DNA of 64,000 nt from Pegethrix bostrychoides GSE-TBD4-15B (GTDB lineage: Bacteria > Cyanobacteriota > Cyanobacteriia > Elainellales > Elainellaceae). Where the stretch lies: contig JAHHHV010000084.1 of the NCBI GenBank assembly GCA_019359155.1, positions 23,436 through 87,435 of the forward strand, in the 5' to 3' direction. Positions within the stretch are counted from its first letter, which is position 1; each line of letters opens with the position of its first letter. Made by a program: the position numbers and the translations under genes. Below are positions 42,967-50,812 of this stretch, piece by piece. The notes below the pieces were generated by a model, which made no database searches, was not told where the DNA came from, and saw only the letters and a program-made list of their open reading frames with translations.

Positions 42967-43767
42967 CTAAGCCCCCATCCCAGAATATTGCTTCAGCCCC
43001 TTGCGCCAGAGCCAGCGATTGAGAAACCAGAAGATGATAATCCAGTCGATCATAATCAGCAGGCCCCGCCCAACATTCACCGGCAGGCCAATCAAAATGC
43101 TGGCCGGAAAGTGAATCATGTAGGGGAAGGGTGTCCAGCTGACAATTTCGCGGACTGCGGGCGGAAAGACCTCCAGCGGTGCCACCAGGCCAGACAAAAA
43201 TAGATAAAACAAGAACCAGAATTGCTCAATCGCATAGGCGCGCTCCAGCCAAAACGCAAACATTGAGAAGGCATACTGGGTCACGAAGCGCAGAATGAAG
43301 GCCAGCAGCAGCGTCAGCAGGCAAAGCAGCAGATTGGGCAGGCTGGGTCGCCAAATTGCCTCCGGGTAAAGCCAAAAGAACAGCCCCATCAGCAGCAAGG
43401 CAAACGGCAGACGGGCAAATCGCTCGGCAAAATGCGAGGCCAGATGATGCCAGCCTGGATCGAGCGGCTGCAACAGCCGAAACGACAGCTTGCCCTCAAC
43501 CACCTCGCGCTCAAACTCCCAAATCACCCAGACGACAGTGAACTGCCGCACAAAAAACACGGCGATAAAATAGCGAATAAAATCAGTCGGCGAAAGGCCA
43601 AACTGCCCACTCTGCGAAGCCTGCACCCAGGCTCCCATCAAAATCAGCGGCAGACTGCCCGACAGCACCCACAGCATTAGCTCGGCTCTGTACTCCAGCA
43701 TGTAGGCATAGTAGACCGAGAGCAAAGTGCGGGTAATTCTCAGCAGGCGCAGCACAGATCGAGGCAT
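42967..43767 (-). CDS. ABC-2 type transporter permease (DUF990-like)
   Basis: A 266-residue permease with six membrane helices. Recognisable blocks are YYAYMLEYRAELMLWVLSGS near the start, FFVRQFTVVWVIWEFEREVV, GKLSFRLLQPLDPGWHHLAS and the C-terminal FPASILIGLPVNVGRGLLIM. It belongs to the family whose members pair with a second permease and a DrrA-like ATPase encoded nearby in other cyanobacteria. Neither partner is within this window, so the full transporter must be assembled from elsewhere. The substrate is unknown. The TPR gene lies 37 bp upstream on the same strand, so the two may be co-transcribed. Confidence 0.87.
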   Translation of the reverse strand: MPRSVLRLLRITRTLLSVYYAYMLEYRAELMLWVLSGSLPLILMGAWVQASQSGQFGLSPTDFIRYFIAVFFVRQFTVVWVIWEFEREVVEGKLSFRLLQPLDPGWHHLASHFAERFARLPFALLLMGLFFWLYPEAIWRPSLPNLLLCLLTLLLAFILRFVTQYAFSMFAFWLERAYAIEQFWFLFYLFLSGLVAPLEVFPPAVREIVSWTPFPYMIHFPASILIGLPVNVGRGLLIMIDWIIIFWFLNRWLWRKGLKQYSGMGA

Positions 43768-43804
43768 AGGGCTTGGGCTAACAGGTTTTTGGCAGGTTAA
43801 AAAA

Positions 43805-44611
43805 CTACTGAAGCTTCAGAAACTTCTCTAGAGCGCTGACCATAGCGGGCGACCAGCGGCGGGTGTGGCTCACCCAGTCAATATCTTTGTAGCGGCGATC
43901 CAGCCCAACTGCGGCCACCCAGTTGCTCTCTGCCTCGCCCCGGTCGCCTTTCACCCAGAGGGCAGCCGTCAGCCCAGCCCGCATGTCGGCAAACTGCGGA
44001 TACTTACGAACCAGATTTTTCATCGTGCGGATGGCTTCGTCCGTCTGTCCCAGCTGATAGAGGGCTAGCGCCGAGTTGGCTCGCGCAAAGGCAAAGTCAG
44101 GAGCCAGATCTGCCGCCTGTTGATAGTCGCGCAGCGCTGCCTCCCAGTCGCCCATGCCCGCTTCGGCATTGCCTCGGTTGTTGTAGGCTGCCGGATCGTT
44201 AGGATCCAGCTCCAGCACATGGTTATAGTCAGCAATCGCCGCCTGCCAGCGCCCTAATCCTTCAAGGGCGGCACCTCGGTTCAAGTAGGGGTCGGGAGCA
44301 GTGGGGGCTAACTGCATGGCCTGCTCATAGTCGCCGATGGCAGCTTCTAGCTTGTTTTGACTCACGCGAGCATTGCCGCGATTGCTCCAGATGGCCGCCT
44401 CTTGGGGCAGTTTGTCCAGCAGCTTTGTCCAGGCTGTCTCCGCCGCCGCAAAGTTGCCGCGATTGGTGGCATCAAATGCCTCTAGCCGCAGCGTCTCAAT
44501 CGTTTCAGGCAGCGGCTGAGACGACCGATCTGCCACCGCAGGCGGGCTCCACCCAATCCAGCTGAGCGTCGTCAAGCTCAACGCCAGCAGTAGTCCCAGA
44601 ATTCGCTTCAT
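43805..44611 (-). CDS. Exported TPR-repeat protein
   Basis: A 268-residue protein with a signal peptide (LLLALSLTTLSWIGWSPPAVA, cleavage probably after AVA). About five TPR units follow (AAIWSNRGNARVSQNKLEAA; PYLNRGAALEGLGRWQAAIA; AYNNRGNAEAGMGDWEAALR). The C-terminal ~60 residues contain WVKGDRGEAESNWVAAVGLD and end WSPAMVSALEKFLKLQ. This type is conserved in cyanobacteria, with relatives targeted to the thylakoid lumen of plants. Location in lumen or periplasm is inferred. Confidence 0.87.
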   Translation of the reverse strand: MKRILGLLLALSLTTLSWIGWSPPAVADRSSQPLPETIETLRLEAFDATNRGNFAAAETAWTKLLDKLPQEAAIWSNRGNARVSQNKLEAAIGDYEQAMQLAPTAPDPYLNRGAALEGLGRWQAAIADYNHVLELDPNDPAAYNNRGNAEAGMGDWEAALRDYQQAADLAPDFAFARANSALALYQLGQTDEAIRTMKNLVRKYPQFADMRAGLTAALWVKGDRGEAESNWVAAVGLDRRYKDIDWVSHTRRWSPAMVSALEKFLKLQ

Positions 44612-44751
44612 GCTTGACCTAATCTCTCCGTCGCAAAACTAGCTTCAGCTATCAGGATACAGGACTGACGCTGGCGGTGCTGCACCGGACGAATAAGCTA
44701 CGAATAAGCCAGATAAGCAAGGCCAGAAGAAAAACCAGCAGGAAAATAGGC

Positions 44752-44784
44752 AAAAAAAAGGAGGTGCCAAAAGCATCTCCTTTT
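44752..44784 (-). terminator. Intrinsic terminator of psaE
   Basis: GGAGGTGC (44760-44767) and GCATCTCC (44773-44780) pair around a CAAAA loop and are flanked by AAAA and TTTT. Read on the minus strand, the stem is followed by a run of eight T, right after psaE. It can also act weakly on the plus strand. Confidence 0.88.
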
Positions 44785-44895
44785 AAATTGATCCCCTAAA
44801 TCTGAAATTTGAATCTGCTTGATTCTGTAGCTCATTATAGAGACAGCCTGGGCTTCCGGTTCTCTAACCCAGGGTAGATCTTAGATGCGCCCAGC

Positions 44896-45273
44896 CTACC
44901 GGGATTCGGTGCCCTGGTTGGGGTCGCCTTCAACGCGGGGGTTGTCGGTGCCGGGAGCATCGGCGGCGGCGGCACCCTTCGTTTCGGTAGAGGCGCCCTG
45001 TCCCGTGCGGCGCAAGGCCGGATCGAGGGGGGTCTGCTTGCCGCCGGATGCGGTGGGAGTGGTTTTGGAGGCTTTGGCAGCGGGAGCAGCCACTTCTTGG
45101 AGTTCGCTCTCGGCAAAGTTGTTGGTGTTGATACCCGTGTAGCTGACCTTGTTGAATCGAACGACCACCGGGTACTTGATGCCGCTCTGGTCTATAGAAG
45201 CCACAACGCCAGTATCCTGAAACCAGTAGGACTCCTTGCGCAGAATCTTGACCGTTGAACCACGTTGAACCAT
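44896..45273 (-). CDS. psaE: Photosystem I subunit IV (PsaE) with a long C-terminal extension
   Basis: A 125-residue protein. Residues 1-61 are a clear PsaE SH3-like domain: [38 protein letters not shown] and [14 protein letters not shown]. PsaE binds the stromal face of PSI with PsaC and PsaD and supports ferredoxin docking and cyclic electron flow. Cyanobacterial PsaE is usually about 65-75 residues. Here ~64 further residues rich in Ala, Pro, Thr and Gly follow ([17 protein letters not shown], then [20 protein letters not shown]), with no cysteine and no predicted fold. The stop is clean and a strong terminator follows, so the tail is not an obvious frameshift. Confidence 0.95.
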   Translation of the reverse strand: MVQRGSTVKILRKESYWFQDTGVVASIDQSGIKYPVVVRFNKVSYTGINTNNFAESELQEVAAPAAKASKTTPTASGGKQTPLDPALRRTGQGASTETKGAAAADAPGTDNPRVEGDPNQGTESR

Positions 45274-45646
45274 AGCTATTTCCCTCTCAAGAGACGGTTA
45301 TCTGGACTGTTATCTAAATAGATTGACTCAGGAATGCTTTTTCCCAATGGTGATAGCATCTCTCGTTTCTGGGAGCTTGAACCATTAAATTTTATTAAAA
45401 GCACTGATTTCTAGTAATTTCTGGATTGCTGGGCTGAAGCCTGGACTCCAGAGATCCTACCTAAGCTAGAGGATGCCATAGACAGCGCTCGTTAGTCTGA
45501 GGATGCGGCAACAAACCGCCAGATTTGCCGCCAGATTTGCCCTAGGCAGCCTTGCCCAGATGCGCTCATCCGGAGCGGCAGTTCAGGGCGACAGACTTTT
45601 ATAAAGCCATGTTCTGGCAATTCAATATAGCGAGTGGAGTATTGCA
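45274..45646. other. Divergent intergenic region psaE / lipoprotein
   Basis: A 373-bp gap holding the promoters of psaE (leftward) and the lipoprotein gene (rightward). It is AT-rich around 45384-45415 (ATTAAATTTTATTAAAAG). I looked for HLR1-type (TTACA) pairs and did not find a convincing one. A short duplication of CGCCAGATTTGC occurs near 45517-45540. No gene is evident. Confidence 0.5.
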
Positions 45647-46477
45647 ATGAATCTTCAGATTTCCAGTTTTTTCAAATCCTTAAAGCGCTTGAAGCTACAG
45701 CTAAACCTGCTATCAGGCAAGACCGCGATGGCCCTAGCAGCCAGCTTTGTGCTGCTGCTGAGCACAGCTTGCAACCCCAGCTCACCCTCTGTTTCGGGCA
45801 CAGGCTCTTCTGACGCAGCTCGACCCAATCAAACTGAGCTATACCGCACCACTCAAGATAAAGAAGGCGGGATGAACCAGTACAGCGACACTGACCCCCG
45901 ACGCTCTACAGGCAGCTTGGACAGTAAGACAAAAGCCAGAGTCGATCAGGCCAAAGTCAATCTCAAGAAAGCTGAAAGCCCAGAAGAAATCGTTGATGAG
46001 TTTAAAAGCGGCAGATCTTTGGACGAGCGCACCAAAAACGTCCTTGAGCCGGTTGGTGACGCCATCCAAGATCTAAAGCAAGATGTTACCGCAGGCACAG
46101 AGCGCGGCATCAAAAACCTGAAGAGCAATACAGAAAACGCCAAGCAGGGCATCAAATCGACTGCTGATCAGGCTCAAGACAATGCAGCTCAGCTAGGGAA
46201 AGATGCCTCGCGTAACGTCAAAAACACCACGACGCAGCTCAGATCGAATGTGGATAGCGCTGTAGATAGCGCCAAAGACCTGGGCGATCGAGCAGATAAC
46301 GTCTTTGATCGGACTTCGACGCAGACTACCGGTAAATCTCTTGGGACGCTCCAGTCTACCCGGCAAGCTACGCCTGATCTGGACAACCAGGATTTGCTAA
46401 AGCGAGCCAAAGACAACTTTGATGCCGCAACCCGCAACCTGGGTGAATTTGCAGAAGATAGCGCTAACGGTCGCTAG
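45647..46477 (+). CDS. Lipoprotein with a long amphipathic helical, LEA-like region
   Basis: A 276-residue protein. The signal peptide follows a cytosolic N-terminus and ends at the lipobox LLSTAC near residue 42. The rest is polar, poor in aromatics and dominated by Asp, Lys, Asn, Thr, Ala with heptad-like repeats (GIKNLKSNTENAKQGIKSTA; QLRSNVDSAVDSAKDLGDRA), similar to LEA-type or apolipoprotein-like helices. Such proteins protect membranes or form coiled coils. The family is not firmly recognised; cyanobacterial lipoproteins of this style are common. A terminator follows at 46571. Confidence 0.75.
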   Translation: MNLQISSFFKSLKRLKLQLNLLSGKTAMALAASFVLLLSTACNPSSPSVSGTGSSDAARPNQTELYRTTQDKEGGMNQYSDTDPRRSTGSLDSKTKARVDQAKVNLKKAESPEEIVDEFKSGRSLDERTKNVLEPVGDAIQDLKQDVTAGTERGIKNLKSNTENAKQGIKSTADQAQDNAAQLGKDASRNVKNTTTQLRSNVDSAVDSAKDLGDRADNVFDRTSTQTTGKSLGTLQSTRQATPDLDNQDLLKRAKDNFDAATRNLGEFAEDSANGR

Positions 46478-46570
46478 GTTCGCAACTACCAGATCTGCAA
46501 CAGGTCTGCAACTACCAGATCTCAGATCTGCAATCACTAGCGCCAAATCTAGAATCTAGAATATCGATTA

Positions 46571-46597
46571 GGGTGAGCGTTTGGCCTCACCTTTTTT
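46571..46597 (+). terminator. Intrinsic terminator after the lipoprotein gene
   Basis: GGTGAG (46572-46577) pairs with CTCACC (46586-46591) around an 8-nt loop and is followed directly by six T. Between the stop codon and this hairpin are imperfect copies of CAACTACCAGATCT. Confidence 0.85.
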
Positions 46598-46720
46598 GCT
46601 GCAATTGTAGTTTTGCTGGACTCAGAGCCTTGTGGCAATCGAAACAGAAGGCAGTAGACTGAGGCTGGTTAGGTTTTTGATCCGTTGGTCTCTTGCGTCT
46701 CATCTGCATTCCAATCTGCC

Positions 46721-47224
46721 ATGACTTCTCGCCCCTGTCGCCTGCTGTTTGTCTGTCTGGGCAACATCTGCCGTTCACCCTCGGCTGAGGGAATTACGAA
46801 TTACCTGATTCAGCAGCGTGGCCTAACTGGCCAAATCACCTGCGATTCGGCAGGCACCTCTAGCTACCATATTGGCAGCTCGCCTGATCGCCGCATGACG
46901 GCTGCGGCGGCTCAGCAAGGAATTACGCTGTTGGGTGCAGCACGTCAGTTTGAGCCAGCCGACTTTGAGGCGTTTGATCTAATTTTGGCAATGGACGGCG
47001 ACAACTATCGCCATATTTTGGCGCTCGACCGCAGCGGCACCTACGCGCAGAAAGTCAAGCTAATCTGCCAGTTCTGCCGCCGCTACCCAGACCGCGAAGT
47101 GCCTGACCCTTACTATGGCGGCGAGTCAGGATTTAAATATGTGATTGATCTGCTGCTAGATGCCTGTGACGGGCTGCTAGATCACGTTGAGCAGCAGGCT
47201 GATCTAATCCACCCGCAGCACTAG
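46721..47224 (+). CDS. Low-molecular-weight protein-tyrosine phosphatase
   Basis: A 167-residue enzyme from the ATG at 46721; the upstream TTG at 46685 adds 12 unconserved residues. The P-loop is FVCLGNICRSPSAEG, with nucleophile Cys12 and Arg18. The general-acid Asp is in VPDPYYGG. The family dephosphorylates tyrosine on proteins, often partnering BY-kinases in polysaccharide export; no such kinase is in this window. The gene's last 21 bases overlap the convergent methyltransferase gene. Confidence 0.93.
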   Translation: MTSRPCRLLFVCLGNICRSPSAEGITNYLIQQRGLTGQITCDSAGTSSYHIGSSPDRRMTAAAAQQGITLLGAARQFEPADFEAFDLILAMDGDNYRHILALDRSGTYAQKVKLICQFCRRYPDREVPDPYYGGESGFKYVIDLLLDACDGLLDHVEQQADLIHPQH

Positions 47225-48391
47225 CCCTTTCAGATATAGCCCTTCGGGATGATAGATGCTGATGGGGTGGTCGGGCGGTTGGGTGAGGTGGTGCAGAATT
47301 TTGACAGGTCGGCCTGCCTCAATTGCGCCCGCCATCACCGCACCGTTGAAGTATTCGGGCAGCACCACCTGCGAGCAGGAAAACGTGAACAGCAGTCCGC
47401 CGGGACGCAGTTTGGCAATCGCCAGCTGGTTGAGCCGTTTGTAGGCCATCACCGCCTGATGTCGGGCGGACTGGCTCTTGGCAAAGGCGGGCGGATCCAG
47501 CACAATTACGTCGTAGTCGGCATCGCAGTCTTTAAGGAAGGGAAAGACTTCTTCGGTAAAGGCAGCATGAACGCCCGAAACTTCCGGGTTGCGGGTGATA
47601 TTCTCTTTTGTCCAGTCGATTGCCTTCACCGAAGTATCGACCGAATCGACCTGTCTGGCTCCGGCTTGCAGCGCGTAGACCGAAAACCCGCCTGAATAGC
47701 AGAAGCTGTTCAGCACCTTTTGACCCTGCGCGTAGCGCCCCAACAGCGCCCGATGCTCACGCTGATCTAAGAAGAACCCGGTTTTTTGACCTGTTTCCCA
47801 GTCCACTAAGAAGCGATGGCCGTTCTCCAGCACTTCGCCTGTGCTAGATTCGCCCAGCAGATACTCGTCCACCTGATCCGACTTGCGAAATAGCTGCGGG
47901 GCGCTCTTGTCATAGAGGGCTGTCAGCCTCGCGCCATAGATCGCCTGCAACGCCTCTACAATCCCCTGCCGCTGCTGATACATCCCCAGCGAATGTGCCT
48001 GCATGACCGCCACACCGTTGTACCAGTCGATGATTAATCCCGGCAAACCGTCGCCCTCGGCGTTCACCAGTCGATAGCAGTTGGTCTGTGGATTCTCGGT
48101 TAGCCCCACCTGCTGCCGCAGCGCATAAGCGGCTTCGAGGCGAGCTTGCAGCAATGCCTGCATGTCCTCAACGGGTTCAAAGGCCAAGACCTTGACCGCA
48201 ATGCTGCCGGAGCCGTAGTGCCCCACCGCCAAAAATTCACCCTCGTCATCGTAGACCTCAACGACTGCGCCATCAGCCAGATCGCCCTCGCTGCGCTGAA
48301 TTGCCCCCGAAAACACCCAGGGATGGAAGCGACGCAGCGCCTCGGCTTTGTGGCGACGCAGAGTTAGACGCGGGCGGGAAGATTGAGACAT
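47204..48391 (-). CDS. RlmI-like class I rRNA methyltransferase (PUA + SAM domain)
   Basis: A 395-residue protein. The N-terminal PUA domain (RLTLRRHKAEALRRFHPWVF) and a middle region (NCYRLVNAEGDGLPGLIIDW) precede a Rossmann methyltransferase: LNSFCYSGGFSVYALQAGAR binds SAM, VIVLDPPAFAKS is the catalytic DPP motif, and FTFSCSQVV holds a conserved Cys. E. coli RlmI methylates C1962 of 23S rRNA to m5C; the same target is likely but not shown. Its 3' end overlaps the phosphatase gene tail to tail by 21 bp with no room for a separate terminator. Confidence 0.9.
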   Translation of the reverse strand: MSQSSRPRLTLRRHKAEALRRFHPWVFSGAIQRSEGDLADGAVVEVYDDEGEFLAVGHYGSGSIAVKVLAFEPVEDMQALLQARLEAAYALRQQVGLTENPQTNCYRLVNAEGDGLPGLIIDWYNGVAVMQAHSLGMYQQRQGIVEALQAIYGARLTALYDKSAPQLFRKSDQVDEYLLGESSTGEVLENGHRFLVDWETGQKTGFFLDQREHRALLGRYAQGQKVLNSFCYSGGFSVYALQAGARQVDSVDTSVKAIDWTKENITRNPEVSGVHAAFTEEVFPFLKDCDADYDVIVLDPPAFAKSQSARHQAVMAYKRLNQLAIAKLRPGGLLFTFSCSQVVLPEYFNGAVMAGAIEAGRPVKILHHLTQPPDHPISIYHPEGLYLKGLVLRVD

Positions 48392-48449
48392 TGGGTGATT
48401 CCAGCAAAGGCTACTCTAGTCTACTGGTTTAGCCCGCGCCTGAATTTGA

Positions 48450-49970
48450 TCAGCACTCAGGAGCCATCCGCTCAACTGGCAGTCCAGCTCTGACCGCCAC
48501 TTTGCAGCTTTGCGGCGATAGCCCAATCAACGTTACCCGCTTTTGACGATGCTCGTAGCTAGCAATCAGCTTTGCCAATATCTGAGCGGCAGCGTGATCC
48601 AGCAGATCAGCCTGCGAAAAGTCAATCACCACCTCTGCCGGGTCGCGGCGCGGATCGAAGCGCTCCAGCAGCGCGGTTGCCGAGCCAAAAAACAGATGCC
48701 CTGACAAATAGTAGGTTTTGATCTCTAGATGCTGCGCTGAGGTGATGCGAATTTGAGCCGCCTGCCAGACGTAGAGCAGCGCACTGTAGAGCAGCCCCGC
48801 CAGCACGCCATAGGCTAGATTATGCGTAGCAAGGCTGACTACTACCGTTAGCGGCATCACTAGCGCCTCGGTGAGCGGCATTCGCTTCAGCCCTTTCAGC
48901 GACTTGAAATCGCAGGTTTCGCCCGCCACCATGATCATCACGCCAGCCAGTGCCGCCATCGGGATCTGCTGCACCCAGTCGCGCAGCACAAAGATCGAAA
49001 ACAGCAGAAACGCGCCCGACACGCAGGTAGAAAGCCGACCTCGCGCGCCTGAGCGTAGATTGATCATCGACTGCCCCACCATGCCGCAGCCCGCCATACC
49101 GCCCAGGCAGCCCGTGACGATGTTCGCGATGCCCTGTCCGCGCATCTCGCGAGGTCTGGAGCTGGGGCTATCGATAATCTCGTCAATCAGGCCAGCCGTC
49201 AGCAATGATTCCAGCAGCCCCACAATCGCCAGCGCCAGCGCATAGGGGAAAATGATCGCCAGCGTTTCGAGCGAAAAATCTACCTGCGGCAAATGCAGGC
49301 TGGGCAAACTGCGGGTGATTTCGCCCACGTCACCGACGCGCTGCACGGGCAGACCCACCGCCATTGCCACCGCCGTCATGCTGACAATGGCCACCAGCGG
49401 AGCCGGAACGACCGACGTCAGGCGCGGAAACAGATAGACAATGGCGAGCGTGGCAGCCACCATGCCGTAAGCCTGCCAGGATTGGCCAGAGAGCTGCTGA
49501 ATCTGAGCAATAAAAATCAGGATGCCGAGCGCGTTCACAAAGCCCGTAATCACGCTCTGCGGAATGAAGCTGAAGCTGCGATCCAGTCGTAGCAGCCCCA
49601 TAACGATCTGAATTACGCCGGTTAAGACGGTGGCTGCAAATAGATATTCCACTCCATGCTGCTGTACCAGGCTCACCATTAGCAGCGCCATTGAGCCAGT
49701 TGCCGCCGAAATCATGCCGCTGCGTCCACCGGCAAAGGCAATCACAACCGCCATAGCAAACGAGGTATAGAGCGCTACCATCGGGTTGACCCCGGCAATC
49801 GCCGCAAAGGCCAGAGATTCAGGGATGAGCGCCAGCGCCACGGTAATCCCAGCCAGCACCTCAACCCGGATCACCTGCCCGCTGTAGCGATGGGTCTTTC
49901 TGCGAACCCGTCTGAGTTTCTGGGTAGCGGAGCGCTTGATTTGATGAACCAGCGGTTGATTGAACAGCAT
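48450..49970 (-). CDS. SulP-family inorganic anion transporter with a STAS domain
   Basis: A 506-residue transporter with about 12-14 membrane helices. The first core helices hold AGITVALALIPESLAFAAIA, and GGRSGMISAATGSMALLMVS is the conserved SulP signature. The re-entrant block GGMAGCGMVGQSMINLRSGA is followed by a C-terminal STAS domain from ~residue 400 (AEVVIDFSQADLLDHAAAQI). SulP proteins move sulfate, bicarbonate or other anions, often with Na+ or H+. It does not look like BicA in the N-terminal region, so bicarbonate uptake should not be assumed. sat lies 14 kb away, so there is no operon link to sulfate assimilation. Confidence 0.9.
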   Translation of the reverse strand: MLFNQPLVHQIKRSATQKLRRVRRKTHRYSGQVIRVEVLAGITVALALIPESLAFAAIAGVNPMVALYTSFAMAVVIAFAGGRSGMISAATGSMALLMVSLVQQHGVEYLFAATVLTGVIQIVMGLLRLDRSFSFIPQSVITGFVNALGILIFIAQIQQLSGQSWQAYGMVAATLAIVYLFPRLTSVVPAPLVAIVSMTAVAMAVGLPVQRVGDVGEITRSLPSLHLPQVDFSLETLAIIFPYALALAIVGLLESLLTAGLIDEIIDSPSSRPREMRGQGIANIVTGCLGGMAGCGMVGQSMINLRSGARGRLSTCVSGAFLLFSIFVLRDWVQQIPMAALAGVMIMVAGETCDFKSLKGLKRMPLTEALVMPLTVVVSLATHNLAYGVLAGLLYSALLYVWQAAQIRITSAQHLEIKTYYLSGHLFFGSATALLERFDPRRDPAEVVIDFSQADLLDHAAAQILAKLIASYEHRQKRVTLIGLSPQSCKVAVRAGLPVERMAPEC

Positions 49971-50812
49971 AGGCGGCGCTGAGAGCTAGAGTGACTTGAG
50001 ATGAGATAGGGCGAGCTGCCGCGATTTGGCGCTTCGGTATCATCACCTAATTCAAGCATCTGATTTTGCCCAAAGCTGCCGACCGATTGCAGTCTTCTTT
50101 GCTGCTTCATCTGTCTGCTTGCATTGTGAAGAAACCTGTGAAGCACAGCACTGGCCAGCTAGCAGGACGCTCAGGCATGAGCCGAGATGGGCGCAGCCGT
50201 CAGCGCAGAGTTTCTCAGATGCACTGCTGCATTAATAGACTGGAAATATACTCTTAATATATCTAAAGCATTCCTCCAAGCCTTGAGAGCAGTTTGCAGC
50301 TCCAGCCTGAAAGCAAGGACGCTATGAACTTCAGCGGCTCTGCTTTAGCTCTGCGGCGACTTTAACTCTGTGGCAAATGTAATGAAATGTATACAACGTA
50401 ACTTCCCTTTCAGACCACTTTCTGAGAGGATTCTTGACAAACGCAAATGGCTAAACATTGTAATTTAATGACAGCCTTTGTGCAAAGGTCTGTCTGTGCG
50501 GAAAAGTTCTGGTTCAGATCCTCCACCTCGATGCCTCCGGTTTGCTATCAGCCTACTGCTGGACAAAATCGGATGACCGCTGACTTGACTGATGATGACT
50601 AAATGTTTGGCGTTGCTCTAATATCTGTTTGGCATTGGTTTGACATCTGGCTTTTGACATCTAGCTAACGATCCAAAACGGTGCAAGCCAATCTCTTGAC
50701 ATCATGAAAACTGGAAATCGCCATTCAGGAGTGACCCTGTATCGGGATCGCGCTTCACTTCTGACGAAACTCAGCTTCTCAGCTTTGGTACTCAATCATT
50801 CGGGACTCAACC
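49971..50812. other. Long intergenic region between the SulP and PstS-like/DUF4912 genes
   Basis: An 842-bp gap with no convincing gene on either strand; short frames in it lack ribosome-binding sites and family features. Promoter-like TTGACA hexamers occur at 50434 and 50695, the first with TGTAAT 19 nt downstream. The leader of the next gene is thus long (several hundred bases) or holds a small RNA; I see no definite riboswitch fold. Confidence 0.45.
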
